NCBI RefSeq assembly: GCF_014947265.1
Contig: NZ_JADCNK010000004.1
Span: 372,001 to 436,000, forward strand
Source of the DNA: Pedobacter sp014947265
GTDB taxonomy: Bacteria > Bacteroidota > Bacteroidia > Sphingobacteriales > Sphingobacteriaceae
Reading direction: 5' to 3'
DNA: 64,000 bases
Below are positions 9,622 through 18,503 of this stretch, one piece after another (the first letter of the stretch is position 1; each line of letters opens with the position of its first letter). Below the pieces are notes generated by a model, which worked only from the letters and a program-made list of their open reading frames with translations, had not been told where the DNA came from and did not search any database. The position numbers and the translations under genes are program-made.

Positions 9622-9649
9622 CTATTTGCGTTTGTTTTTGAATAACCAC
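9545..9649 (-). pseudogene. Possible small ORF or gene fragment ending in a Pro-rich tail
   Basis: In the frame one base off from the preceding hydrolase, a GTG at 9649 would give 34 codons containing APPPKPGWSENPFDKP and ending in FEKD. This composition is unlike random AT-rich intergenic DNA. It overlaps the last nine codons of the hydrolase in another frame. It could be a small protein, a frameshifted C-terminal extension of the hydrolase, or a remnant of a lost gene. No ribosome-binding site is seen. Confidence 0.3.
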
Positions 9650-10476
9650 TTGGGTAACTCGTCGGTTAATATTGCGGGAGCAAAAATATCGTTATGGGCC
9701 AGATTGTCGAATTCCCAAAACCTGGTTTTGTTTTTATAGCTTACCTCTTCAAAGAATTGCTTGTCGCTATTGAAAGGGTTTTCGGTGTCTATATTGCCAT
9801 GGATCAGCCAGATTGGAATGTTTGCAAGTACATTTACCTGGTTAAATTGAGGTATGCCAGAAATACTGACCCCTGCGGCAAATACATCTGGTTTTAATGC
9901 TAAAGCATTAATCACCGAAGATGCACCCATCGAAAAACCGATGAGGTAAATTCTTTTCTCATCAATGTTTAAAGTGTTTTTTAAGCTGTCGATCAGCTGT
10001 AAGGCAGTTGTTAAACAGGGTTGTGGTACCGAAGTCAATACATTTCTGCTTCGATCTAAAACATAATTCGACGAACGTGAAGGGAATTGTGGTGCTAAAA
10101 TAAAAGCAGGATATTTCGCCTGTATTTCGTCGCTTGCAAATAGTTTTGCCAAAATACCCAACTGACTGGTATTATCATTTCCAACTGCGTTTGATCCATG
10201 AAATACAATCACCAATGGAAGTTTGCTCTTAGTGTGATTGGGTTTTAATAACCGGTATACAATTGCTGTATCGGCAGTGCCTTTGAATGATGCTTTCGTA
10301 AAAACATCGGTATTTAAACCTTTGATATCTGTTATTCTCTGCTTAAGATAGAGTGAATCGGCACTTTTATCGATTTTGGTTTTTCCGAAAGTGTTAATAC
10401 GCTTGCTGCAAGATAAGATTCCGCAAATCAAAACCAACGAAAAAGCATAAACGGCATGATTTAACTTAATTTGCAT
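9622..10476 (-). CDS. Alpha/beta hydrolase lipoprotein (esterase/peptidase-like)
   Basis: Secreted serine hydrolase with an N-terminal lipoprotein signal (GILSC lipobox, Cys at about 23). The alpha/beta-hydrolase features are VIVFHGSNAVGND (oxyanion-side HG), the nucleophile elbow GFSMGAS, the acid in HGNIDTENP and the His in LAHND. The 284-aa length fits the prolyl-oligopeptidase or carboxylesterase (LpqC-like) groups. It lies between the DUF4293 gene and the helicase gene on the same strand. The substrate is not predictable; feruloyl esterase, peptidase or polyester depolymerase roles are all possible. Confidence 0.82.
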   Translation of the reverse strand: MQIKLNHAVYAFSLVLICGILSCSKRINTFGKTKIDKSADSLYLKQRITDIKGLNTDVFTKASFKGTADTAIVYRLLKPNHTKSKLPLVIVFHGSNAVGNDNTSQLGILAKLFASDEIQAKYPAFILAPQFPSRSSNYVLDRSRNVLTSVPQPCLTTALQLIDSLKNTLNIDEKRIYLIGFSMGASSVINALALKPDVFAAGVSISGIPQFNQVNVLANIPIWLIHGNIDTENPFNSDKQFFEEVSYKNKTRFWEFDNLAHNDIFAPAILTDELPKWLFKNKRK

Positions 10477-10511
10477 GGTCGGTAGCTGATTTTTCTGCTG
10501 AAATTAAAGAA

Positions 10512-10979
10512 TTATCGCAATCTTTCTGCCGAGCGGATTAATCTTTCATCTTTATTGATGCCGAAAATGCCCAATACTACAAATAAGATAGCTAGAGCAG
10601 GCAAGTAGGCGCCAACACCAAAACTTGCACCTTCAATACCCCCAGGTAATTTTTGGGCATAAACACTGCACCAGAAAGCAAAGCCGATAATTAATATGAT
10701 CGAAACAATGGCGAAACGTTTCTGAAAGCTACGTTTTCTGAAGTTGAAAATATTTACAAAACAGATAATGGCAATGGCAATATTGGTAATTAACAGGGGT
10801 AAAAAGGAGAGTATTTTAAAAGGCGAACCTGCTTTTCCTGCAATAATCTGAAATAAACCGCTCGAATATACTGCTGATTCTGTTCCCGCTATTTCTTTGC
10901 TTGCAATGGGTAAAAACAACATTAAAATCAAGGTTAAAGCCGCTAAAAAAAACCAGATCGATTGTATTCTTTGTATCAT
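10512..10979 (-). CDS. DUF4293 four-helix membrane protein
   Basis: Integral inner-membrane protein, 155 aa, with four hydrophobic segments (about 7-27, 48-72, 80-102, 118-140). The N-terminus MIQRIQSIWFFLAA is typical of DUF4293, a family found in Bacteroidota with no known function. It starts divergently from truA, an arrangement seen in related genomes as far as I recall. A TAGATTTG element lies at 11000-11007 on its coding strand. Confidence 0.85.
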   Translation of the reverse strand: MIQRIQSIWFFLAALTLILMLFLPIASKEIAGTESAVYSSGLFQIIAGKAGSPFKILSFLPLLITNIAIAIICFVNIFNFRKRSFQKRFAIVSIILIIGFAFWCSVYAQKLPGGIEGASFGVGAYLPALAILFVVLGIFGINKDERLIRSAERLR

Positions 10980-10999
10980 GAATGTAAAATATATAGCAA

Positions 11000-11007
11000 C
11001 AAATCTA
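11000..11007 (-). promoter_or_regulatory. Candidate -7 element for the DUF4293 gene
   Basis: TAGATTTG on the minus strand fits TAnnTTTG, 21 nt upstream of the start codon. No clear -33 TTTG. Confidence 0.45.
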
Positions 11008-11142
11008 GCCTTTTTTGAGAAAAGAAAGAAAGATTAAAGTTCCCAAATGGTAGTATAGCTTGATAAGCAGCATAATTTCCGGTATGAAAATAAAATTTGA
11101 GATGGAAACTAAACGCTCAACGCCAAACGCCCTACTCAACAC

Positions 11143-11173
11143 TTTGCCCTTTGCGCGTTAAACTGTACTTTTG
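11143..11173 (+). promoter_or_regulatory. Bacteroidota-type promoter for truA
   Basis: TTTG (11143-11146), 19-nt spacer, TACTTTTG (11166-11173). This fits the -33/-7 consensus exactly. The proposed TTG start of truA is only 7 nt downstream, so the mRNA would be nearly leaderless. Confidence 0.65.
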
Positions 11174-11180
11174 CATCGCT

Positions 11181-11933
11181 TTGAGTAAAAAAAGGTATTT
11201 CATCAAGATCGCTTACGATGGCAGCTTGTACCATGGCTGGCAAACACAACCTAATGCAATCACCGTTCAGGAATTGTTAGATAAGGCGATGTCTGTTTTT
11301 TTTAGGCAGCCTATCGAAACTTTGGGTTGCGGTAGAACCGACGCAGGTGTACATGCAACTGATTTTTATGCCCATTTTGATGTTGAAGGTGTAGAAGAGG
11401 CTAAGGTTTTAAGCGCAATAGCCGGTATTAATGCTATGCTGCCCTATCAAATCGCAGCAAAACAAATTATTCCGGTGCATGATGATGCCCATGCCCGCTT
11501 TGATGCAACCTCCCGCGCTTACAAATATTACATTCACTTTGAAAAAAATCCTTTCAAACTTAACCGGTCATGGTTGGTTAAAGATAAACTGGATGTTGAT
11601 GCGATGAATGAGGCGGCGGTACTTTTATTAAATTATACCGATTTTTCGTGTTTTAGTAAGTCGAATACCCAAACTTTTACAAACAACTGTAAAATAACTA
11701 AAGCTGTTTTCGAACAACAGGAAGATGGACTGGTTTTTACCATTCAGGCCGATCGTTTCTTACGCAATATGGTAAGGGCAATTATGGGTACTTTAGTGCA
11801 GATCGGTAAAAAAGAAATAAATTTAACGGAGTTTAAAGCAATTATAGAAAGTAAAAATCGTAGCAATGCCGGTCAATCGGTGCCTGCCTGCGGTTTGTAC
11901 TTAGTGAAGATAGAATACCCTTATATAGGGTAG
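11181..11933 (+). CDS. truA: tRNA pseudouridine(38-40) synthase
   Basis: Converts U38-U40 of the tRNA anticodon stem-loop to pseudouridine; cytoplasmic. The catalytic Asp lies in GRTDAGVHA, with IAYDGSLYHGWQ at the N-terminus and RFLRNMVRAIMG in the C-terminal half, all TruA signatures. From TTG 11181 the product is 250 aa, which is normal for the family. The frame is open further up to a TTG at 11097, but that part crosses a low-complexity tract and the promoter. An ABC exporter gene follows on the same strand. Confidence 0.93.
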   Translation: MSKKRYFIKIAYDGSLYHGWQTQPNAITVQELLDKAMSVFFRQPIETLGCGRTDAGVHATDFYAHFDVEGVEEAKVLSAIAGINAMLPYQIAAKQIIPVHDDAHARFDATSRAYKYYIHFEKNPFKLNRSWLVKDKLDVDAMNEAAVLLLNYTDFSCFSKSNTQTFTNNCKITKAVFEQQEDGLVFTIQADRFLRNMVRAIMGTLVQIGKKEINLTEFKAIIESKNRSNAGQSVPACGLYLVKIEYPYIG

Positions 11934-12066
11934 AAGGCAGAAGGGATTAAGGTGGAGGGTGCAGCGACCGCCATAGAAAAAGTGAATTACAACAAAAAAG
12001 ATAGTATAATTTAAAATTTTTAAGACGGTGCAAGGCCTTATACCCTAAACCTTACACCTTAAAGCA
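11934..12066. repeat. Degenerate short-word inverted repeat between truA and the ABC exporter gene
   Basis: A purine-rich arm ('ttaaggtggagggtgca') is followed about 80 bases on by a pyrimidine-rich arm ('taaaccttacaccttaa'). The two could fold into a long imperfect hairpin. It is one of many similar elements in the window. Confidence 0.55.
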
Positions 12067-12071
12067 TAAGC

Positions 12072-13841
12072 ATGGCAGTTACAGGCGACGTATATAACAC
12101 CGGATTACTGAAACGTATTTTTCAATACGTAAAGCCTTATCGTGCCGTTTTTGTATGGTCGGTTATTTTAACCATTTTGCTTGCTGCTATTTCTCCGGTA
12201 CGTCCGTTTTTAATTAAGTATACCCTCGATCATTATATTTTAGCTGGCAATTATTCTGGTTTGGTAAATATGACCATGCTGATGATCTTTATGTTGATTT
12301 TACAGACTTTGATCCAGTATAACCATACGCTTTTAACCAATACACTAGGTCAGTCGGTTATCCGCGATCTTCGGATCAATGTTTTTAATCACATTACCAA
12401 ACTCCGTCTAAAATTCTTCGATAAAACACCCATCGGACAATTAATTACCAGAACGGTTTCAGACCTGGAAACCATTGCAGATATCTTTTCTGAAGGTTTA
12501 ATTTCCATGATCGGCGACAGTTTGCAGGTGGTGGTAATTGTATGCGTAATGTTATACACAGACTGGGAGTTGAGTTTAGTGGTGCTATTGCCCATCCCGT
12601 TGCTAATCATGGCTACCCGGAAATTCCAGAAAGCGATTAAAGTAGCCTTTCAGGAAATCAGGAATGAGGTATCGAACCTGAATACCTTTTTGCAGGAACA
12701 CATTACAGGTGTTTCTATTGTGCAATATTTTGCTAGAGAGAAACAGGAGTACAGAAAATTTTACGCCATTAATAAGCGTTACCGCGATGCCAATATCCGT
12801 TCTAACTGGTATTACTCTATCTTTTTTCCGGTTGTTGAGTTAATTTCGGCTATGTCTTTAGGTTTGTTGGTATGGTATGGCGCTAAAAGCATTCTTTCCA
12901 AACCACTGGATGTAACGCCTGGAACCATTACACAGTTTATTATTTACCTGGGTATGGTATTTACACCAATCCGCCAACTGGCAGATAAGTTTAATACGCT
13001 GCAGATGGGAATGGTGGGCGCCGAACGTGTTTTTAAAGTTTTAGACACTGATGAAACCACGCCAAATACCGGAACGCAAAAGCCAGCTAAATTAGATGGA
13101 AATATCAAGTTCGAAAAAGTTTGGTTTGCCTATAACGACGAGAACTACGTACTGAAAGACCTTACATTCGAAGTGAAGGCCGGCGAAACCGTTGCTTTAG
13201 TTGGTGCAACCGGGGCAGGTAAATCTTCTACCATTAATATCCTGAACCGTTTTTATGAAGTGAAAAAGGGGGATATCACTGTAGATAACATTCATATTGA
13301 AGATTTTGAGTTGGATTATTTAAGAAGCAATATTGCCACTGTACTTCAGGATGTTTTTTTGTTTTCAGACACCATTTTAAATAATATTACACTAAATAAT
13401 GCTGAAATTACCATCGAAGAAGTGGTAAATGCTGCCAAAAAAGTTGGTGCACATGATTTTATCGAACGTTTACCTGGTGGCTATCAGTATAATGTGATGG
13501 AAAGAGGTGCCACGCTCTCGGCTGGTCAGGCACAGTTAATTTCGTTTATCCGTGCACTGGTGCACAATCCTGCTATTTTGGTTTTAGATGAGGCTACCTC
13601 TTCAGTTGATACCGAAACCGAATTATTGATCCAGAAAGCCATTGATAATTTAATGGAAGGCAGAACTTCTATCGTAATCGCCCACCGTTTATCTACCATT
13701 CAAAAAGCCAATCAGATTATTGTGCTCGATAAAGGTGAGATTAAAGAAAAAGGCACGCATCAGCAGTTGTTAAAATTAAATGGTTACTATAAAAAGCTTT
13801 ACGATCTGCAGTTCTCATCCAAAGGGATAGCTAAAGTTTAA
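12072..13841 (+). CDS. ABC exporter, fused permease and ATPase (MsbA/MdlB-like)
   Basis: Half-transporter expected to homodimerise in the inner membrane and export a lipid, drug or peptide. The first ~320 residues are the six-helix ABC type-1 transmembrane domain. The ATPase domain follows with Walker A GATGAGKSS (about 377-385), the Q-loop, a degenerate signature LSAGQ, Walker B ILVLDEATSS and the H-loop IAHRLST. The 589-aa length is normal. The sequence cannot distinguish MsbA from multidrug subfamilies. Start ATG 12072 gives a plausible N-terminal cytoplasmic helix. Confidence 0.9.
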   Translation: MAVTGDVYNTGLLKRIFQYVKPYRAVFVWSVILTILLAAISPVRPFLIKYTLDHYILAGNYSGLVNMTMLMIFMLILQTLIQYNHTLLTNTLGQSVIRDLRINVFNHITKLRLKFFDKTPIGQLITRTVSDLETIADIFSEGLISMIGDSLQVVVIVCVMLYTDWELSLVVLLPIPLLIMATRKFQKAIKVAFQEIRNEVSNLNTFLQEHITGVSIVQYFAREKQEYRKFYAINKRYRDANIRSNWYYSIFFPVVELISAMSLGLLVWYGAKSILSKPLDVTPGTITQFIIYLGMVFTPIRQLADKFNTLQMGMVGAERVFKVLDTDETTPNTGTQKPAKLDGNIKFEKVWFAYNDENYVLKDLTFEVKAGETVALVGATGAGKSSTINILNRFYEVKKGDITVDNIHIEDFELDYLRSNIATVLQDVFLFSDTILNNITLNNAEITIEEVVNAAKKVGAHDFIERLPGGYQYNVMERGATLSAGQAQLISFIRALVHNPAILVLDEATSSVDTETELLIQKAIDNLMEGRTSIVIAHRLSTIQKANQIIVLDKGEIKEKGTHQQLLKLNGYYKKLYDLQFSSKGIAKV

Positions 13842-13862
13842 ACTCCACAAATTGCATAAGCG

Positions 13863-13977
13863 GTCGTCATCCTGAATTTATTTCAGGATCTTTCACGTAA
13901 TAGAAGATGCTGATCACGTAGTAGCTACAAGACAATTAAAAATACTATTTCTACTTGTAAAACGAGTTCAGCATGAC
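13863..13977. repeat. Interspersed hairpin element (GTCAT type), composite copy
   Basis: Opens with gtcgtcatcctgaatt and an inner hairpin (CCTGAA...TTCAGG), and closes with ttcagcatgac. The ends form an inverted repeat, so the whole unit can fold on itself. Related copies occur at 16536, 29621 and 41771. Confidence 0.6.
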
Positions 13978-14084
13978 ATGGTGGCACTGAAATATGCAAT
14001 TTGCAGCAATCCCTGGCTAAAGTTTAAACGCATTTATTTTCAAGGATTTTCTTAATTTAACAACTTCTTAAACCCAATAGGAAG

Positions 14085-15110
14085 ATGAAACGGTTAAAAT
14101 TATTTGCCTTATTCTTGTTTTCGGCTTTAGCTTTGCAGGTTTCTGCACAGCAGAAAAAATACGTAATGGTGATTCATGGTGGTGCAGGCACTATTCTCAA
14201 AAGAAATATGAGTCCCGAAAAAGAGGCTGCTTATATTGCTGCCTTAACAAAAGCATTAAATGCGGGTTATGCAGAAATTAAAGCAGGCAAATCGAGCCTT
14301 GATGCTGTTGAAGCAACCATTCATGTTTTAGAAAACGACCCTCATTTTAATGCTGGTAAAGGTGCTGTTTTTACGCATGATGGCAGAAATGAACTTGATG
14401 CCGCAATAATGGATGGAAAAACCTTAATGGCAGGATCTGTTGCCGGCGTAACTACCATAAAAAATCCAATTTCTGCAGCCAGAGCCGTGATGGAAAAATC
14501 AGAACACGTAATGATGGTGGGATCAGGTGCCGATCAATTTGCAAAAGAAGCAGGGCTGGAAATTGTTGATCCTAAATATTTCTGGACTCAGGAACGTTGG
14601 GATGGCTTACAACAGGCAATTAAAGAAGATTCTACCAAAGCGGTGTTAGATCATGGAAGTAAGAAATCAGAGTTATTTGGAATTAAAAACCACGATTACA
14701 AATTCGGTACAGTTGGTTGTGTAGCGTTAGATAAAGCAGGCAACTTAGCTGCCGGAACTTCAACCGGAGGTATGACAAACAAAAAATACGGACGGGTGGG
14801 CGATGCACCGATCATTGGGGCAGGTACTTACTGCAATAATGAAACAGCAGGTATTTCCTGTACCGGTTGGGGCGAGTTTTATATCCGCAATGTGGTGGCC
14901 AAGACGATTTCCGATTTAATGGAATATAAGGGACTATCTGTTGCAGAGGCATCGAAAATTGCCTTAGATAAAGTAGGTAAAATGGGTGGCGATGGTGGTT
15001 TAATTGCATTAGATAAAAAAGGAAATATGACAATGCCCTTTAATACCGAGGGAATGTATAGAGGCGCAATTACTGCGGACGGGAAAATTGAAGTCAGTAT
15101 TTATAAATAA
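14085..15110 (+). CDS. Isoaspartyl peptidase / L-asparaginase, secreted Ntn-hydrolase
   Basis: Plant-type asparaginase that cleaves beta-aspartyl peptides and asparagine after autoprocessing. A signal peptide is clear (cleavage near VSAQ, residue about 21), so the enzyme is periplasmic. The autoprocessing Thr is Thr209 in YKFGTVGCVAL, followed by GTSTGGMTNKK and GAGTYCNNETAG, which form the active site. The 341-aa length is typical. A dicarboxylate/amino acid symporter gene follows after 65 bases, consistent with uptake of released aspartate (inference). Confidence 0.93.
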   Translation: MKRLKLFALFLFSALALQVSAQQKKYVMVIHGGAGTILKRNMSPEKEAAYIAALTKALNAGYAEIKAGKSSLDAVEATIHVLENDPHFNAGKGAVFTHDGRNELDAAIMDGKTLMAGSVAGVTTIKNPISAARAVMEKSEHVMMVGSGADQFAKEAGLEIVDPKYFWTQERWDGLQQAIKEDSTKAVLDHGSKKSELFGIKNHDYKFGTVGCVALDKAGNLAAGTSTGGMTNKKYGRVGDAPIIGAGTYCNNETAGISCTGWGEFYIRNVVAKTISDLMEYKGLSVAEASKIALDKVGKMGGDGGLIALDKKGNMTMPFNTEGMYRGAITADGKIEVSIYK

Positions 15111-15175
15111 AATTATTTTAAAATTACGCTGTTCAATATTCAATAGCAAGCCAAAACACCTAAAAAAAATAAAGG

Positions 15176-16462
15176 ATGACATTTATAGAATTTTTAAAGA
15201 AAATATTCTCCAATTTAACCTTTCAGGTTTTAATTGCCATTATCATTGGGATAAGTGTTGGTACTTATTTTCCTGGTTTTGCGTCAACTGCTAAATTAAT
15301 CAGTGAGGGTTTTATTAACCTGATTAGCATGTTAATTGCCCCGATTATATTCTTTACCATAGTTTTAGGAATCGCACATATGGGCGATATGAAAAAGGTA
15401 GGCCGGGTAGGTGGCAAAGCACTGTTATATTTCGAAGTTGTAAGCACAGTAGCGATTGCAATTGGTTTATTGGTCGCCAATGTTTTAAAGCCCGGTGCCG
15501 GAATGGTAGCCAAAGCTGGTGATGCCACAAAAATTACCGGTTATGCAGAACAGGCGAAGGATATGAATTGGGCCGAATTCTTCCTCCATATTATTCCACA
15601 TAATGTGATTGCTGCTTTTGCTGAAGGAAACATTTTACAGATTTTGCTATTTGCCATTCTTTTTGGTTATGGTCTGAATAAATTGGGCGGAGAGGGAACA
15701 AGCGTTTTAAACGCCTTCGATAAAATATCGAAAGTACTCTTCAAAATCATGAAGGTGATTATGCGTTTAGCGCCAATTGGGGCTTTCGGAGGGATGGCTT
15801 TCAGTATTGGTACGCATGGTTTGGAAAGTATAGTGGGCATGGCAAAGCTAATGGGCTCAGTTTATTTGACCTGTATCCTTTTTATTTTTATCGTTTTAAA
15901 CGGAATCTGCAGGTACTATAAATTTAGTCTTTGGCAATACCTGAAATATATCCGACAGGAAATTTTAATCGTGCTGGGTACTTCTTCTTCCGAATCGGCC
16001 CTGCCGAGCATGATGCAGAAAATGGAAGCCCTCGGTTGCGATAAATCGGTTGTTGGTTTGGTTATTCCTACCGGCTATTCTTTTAATCTTGATGGAACTG
16101 CAATTTATCTGGCCATGGCTGTTATATTTCTTTGTCAGGTTTTTCATGTCGATTTATCCTTAGGGCAGCAGATTACCGTTTTAGGTGTGCTCATGGTTAC
16201 TTCTAAAGGTGCCGCAGGCGTAACCGGAAGTGGTTTTATCGTTTTGGTATCAACTTTAACTGCTTTGAAAATTATGCCGATAGAACATATTTCCATATTA
16301 ATCGGTTTAGATCGTTTTATGAGCGAGGCCAGGGCCATTACCAACGTAATCGGAAACGGAGTAGCTACCATCGTAATTGCTAAGAGCGAAAACCAGTTTG
16401 ACCAGGAGAAATATTTGAAAGCGATTCAACCTGCAACGATAGAAAAAGCAGAGGAAGTTTAG
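15176..16462 (+). CDS. Dicarboxylate/amino acid:cation symporter (DAACS family)
   Basis: Inner-membrane secondary transporter of the GltP/DctA family for aspartate, glutamate or C4-dicarboxylates with Na+ or H+. It is 428 aa with eight or more hydrophobic segments. The serine-rich reentrant motif GTSSSESALPSMM, the helix-7 motif GYSFNLDGTAIYLAMAVIF and TSKGAAGVTGSGF are diagnostic. ATG 15176 is preceded by AAAGG, a weak Shine-Dalgarno. It is probably cotranscribed with the secreted asparaginase gene. Confidence 0.93.
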   Translation: MTFIEFLKKIFSNLTFQVLIAIIIGISVGTYFPGFASTAKLISEGFINLISMLIAPIIFFTIVLGIAHMGDMKKVGRVGGKALLYFEVVSTVAIAIGLLVANVLKPGAGMVAKAGDATKITGYAEQAKDMNWAEFFLHIIPHNVIAAFAEGNILQILLFAILFGYGLNKLGGEGTSVLNAFDKISKVLFKIMKVIMRLAPIGAFGGMAFSIGTHGLESIVGMAKLMGSVYLTCILFIFIVLNGICRYYKFSLWQYLKYIRQEILIVLGTSSSESALPSMMQKMEALGCDKSVVGLVIPTGYSFNLDGTAIYLAMAVIFLCQVFHVDLSLGQQITVLGVLMVTSKGAAGVTGSGFIVLVSTLTALKIMPIEHISILIGLDRFMSEARAITNVIGNGVATIVIAKSENQFDQEKYLKAIQPATIEKAEEV

Positions 16463-16535
16463 TTTGGGGTCGAGCGTTTGGCGTAAGGTGTTCAGGGAGT
16501 CGAAAGCAAATGGTTAGTTTGGAGTTATCCTCGAA

Positions 16536-16616
16536 GCGTCACCTGATCCGATAGCTATCGGATTCATTTCAGGGTCTTAATAGCAGGAAAGTGCTGAACT
16601 AAATTCAGCATGACGA
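16536..16616. repeat. Interspersed hairpin element (GTCAT type)
   Basis: Contains the palindrome atccgatagctatcggat (also at 29644-29663) and ends in aaattcagcatgacga. It lies in the 296-base spacer before rlmF, which otherwise shows only short degenerate repeats. Confidence 0.6.
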
Positions 16617-16706
16617 TTCTCTTGATCTCTTGTAATTAAAGCCATGTTTTTAGGTGCATTAGAACCTCTTCTGTCCTCAACCTTCACGCCTTCAACCTTT
16701 TTTATG

Positions 16707-16714
16707 TATCTTTG
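16707..16714 (+). promoter_or_regulatory. Candidate -7 element for rlmF
   Basis: TATCTTTG fits TAnnTTTG, 45 nt before the proposed TTG start. No exact TTTG at -33. Confidence 0.45.
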
Positions 16715-16758
16715 TAGCAGAAACATGCACACAGCTTGTTTAATTAATCCATAGCACA

Positions 16759-17775
16759 TTGGCTCAAGAAGAACAAAATAACCGCAAAGAAAAAAGCGAG
16801 TTACACCCACGCAACAAACACCGTTCGCGTTACAATTTCAAACAACTTATTGCAACTTCAAAAGAATTAAGACGTTTCGTTTTTAAAAATGAACATAACG
16901 ACGATTCTATCGATTTTGCAGATCAAAATGCCGTTAAAGCACTAAATAGGGCTTTGTTGAAATATTTTTATGATATCCAGCAATGGGATATTCCTCAGGA
17001 TTTCCTTTGTCCGCCTATTCCGGGCAGGGCAGATTATATCCATTATGTAGCCGATCTTTTGGGGTCGAGTAATAAAGGAAAAAATCCAAAAGGCGCTAAA
17101 ATTAATGTACTCGATATCGGCGTTGGTGCCAACTGTATTTACCCGATTATCGGTCACCAGGAATATGGCTGGAGCTTTGTAGGTTCAGAAATAGATCCAC
17201 TTTCAGTTGATTCGGCAAGACGTATTATCGAAGCCAATAAACCCCTGCAGGGAGCTGTAGAAATTCGTCAGCAATCATCAAAACTGGGTATTTTCAGAGG
17301 GATTGTGGGTAGAACAGAGCGTTTCGATGCCGTGGTTTGTAATCCGCCGTTTCATTCTTCACTAAAAGAAGCCGAGCAAGGTACCCGTCAGAAATGGCGT
17401 AACCTGGGTGGTAACGAAAAAGAAGTAAAACATGTGTTAAACTTTGGAGGGAATAAGGCCGAACTTTGGTGCCCTGGTGGTGAGCGTGCTTTTGTAGAGC
17501 AGATGATTATTCAGAGCGAGCAGATCAAAAATCAGGTGTTATGGTTTACATCATTGGTGTCAAAAAGTGCCAATTTGAAAAGTATCTATAGCACATTGGT
17601 TAAAGCAAATGCTTTTGAAGTAACCACTGTTCAAATGAGCCAGGGGCAAAAAATAAGCCGCTTTGTAGCCTGGACTTTCCATGATGAAGTTGCACAGGCG
17701 GAGTGGGTAAAAGGATGGAAAACTGAAACTAAACCAAAAACAGATAAGCCCAAAGCTGAAGGCAAAAGTCTTTAG
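16759..17775 (+). CDS. rlmF: 23S rRNA (adenine(1618)-N6)-methyltransferase
   Basis: SAM-dependent methyltransferase that makes m6A1618 in 23S rRNA; cytoplasmic. Diagnostic blocks are LHPRNKHRSRYNF (RNA-binding N-terminus), the SAM loop LDIGVGANCIYPIIG, and the catalytic NPPFHSS motif. The C-terminus is Lys-rich. No ATG lies upstream in frame; TTG 16759 gives 338 aa with the expected charged N-terminus. A terminator follows at 17795-17830. Confidence 0.92.
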   Translation: MAQEEQNNRKEKSELHPRNKHRSRYNFKQLIATSKELRRFVFKNEHNDDSIDFADQNAVKALNRALLKYFYDIQQWDIPQDFLCPPIPGRADYIHYVADLLGSSNKGKNPKGAKINVLDIGVGANCIYPIIGHQEYGWSFVGSEIDPLSVDSARRIIEANKPLQGAVEIRQQSSKLGIFRGIVGRTERFDAVVCNPPFHSSLKEAEQGTRQKWRNLGGNEKEVKHVLNFGGNKAELWCPGGERAFVEQMIIQSEQIKNQVLWFTSLVSKSANLKSIYSTLVKANAFEVTTVQMSQGQKISRFVAWTFHDEVAQAEWVKGWKTETKPKTDKPKAEGKSL

Positions 17776-17794
17776 TTTGATAAATAGTAAAAGC

Positions 17795-17830
17795 AAAGCC
17801 GGATTAATGTTAAAGTTGGTCCGGCTTTTC
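17795..17830 (+). terminator. Terminator after rlmF
   Basis: AAAGCCGGA pairs with TCCGGCTTT (9-bp perfect stem), followed by T-rich DNA. Confidence 0.8.
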
Positions 17831-18077
17831 GTTTGTATCTTTTTTTGGGATTGTTTCTGGATACTTCGTTAGTCGGGATTTGTAATCCCGATTCAAGAGC
17901 TAAGGATTTGCAATCCTTTAGATAAAGCCAGCAATTGCTATTTTTTGAGGACAGATTTAGTAAACATACACACAATAAGCAACTACCTACTGGAACTATA
18001 AAACGGCCTGGTATAGAACTCTGCCAACTGAGAATTGTAAACCAATCTTCTCTTAATCCTGCTTTTACCGAATATCA
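17831..18077. repeat. Intergenic region with two tandem mini-hairpins
   Basis: At 17872-17921 are two successive small hairpins, GGGATTtgtAATCCC and AAGGATTtgcAATCCTT, joined by 'gattcaagagct'. Their arms are variants of one another, so this looks like a duplicated palindromic unit. No gene seen. Confidence 0.5.
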
Positions 18078-18503
18078 TCATTTCTTTTCATAAACAATCA
18101 GAATAGTCAAATCATTACCTGCATTTGGGGCAATACCATGCGAACTGCCCGGACGGGTTAAAATGGCATCACCAGGTTTAACCGCAAAGGTTTTTCCGTT
18201 CATCTGCATGGTTCCGTTTCCACTGATCACATAATAAATCTCATCTTCCTTCTGCAAATGGTAACCAATGGAAGAGCCTGGCTTCAGAATCCTTTTGCGG
18301 AATGCTGTTTTGAGGCTTTTCGCCTCCCCGAAAAAGTTAAAGCCGATGGTTTTACCTCCACCATTATGTGTTCCTGGTTCTTCTTTGGCTACTTCAACAT
18401 CGTTTTGGAGGATATATTTAGTGGTATCGCCATTTTGTGCAGATGCTTTAAACGAAATGAAGGTTGCAGTAATAACGATTAAAATTAATATGGATTTTCT
18501 CAT
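18078..18503 (-). CDS. Secreted single-domain cupin
   Basis: Small beta-barrel metal-binding protein, 141 aa, with a signal peptide (cleavage near SFKASAQN). Cupin motif 1 is GSSIGYHLQKEDEIYYVISGNGTM and motif 2 is PGDAILTRPGSSHGIAPN; the His/Glu ligands are present although the first motif has a changed spacing. It is probably a periplasmic sugar- or organic-acid-binding or modifying enzyme. It stands alone on the minus strand between repeat-rich regions. Confidence 0.82.
   Translation of the reverse strand: MRKSILILIVITATFISFKASAQNGDTTKYILQNDVEVAKEEPGTHNGGGKTIGFNFFGEAKSLKTAFRKRILKPGSSIGYHLQKEDEIYYVISGNGTMQMNGKTFAVKPGDAILTRPGSSHGIAPNAGNDLTILIVYEKK

Noticed and set aside
16543..16562. GATCCGATAGCTATCGGATT-type palindrome as a regulator binding site
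   Set aside because: The same palindrome occurs inside another copy of the repeat family at 29644, so it belongs to the element.
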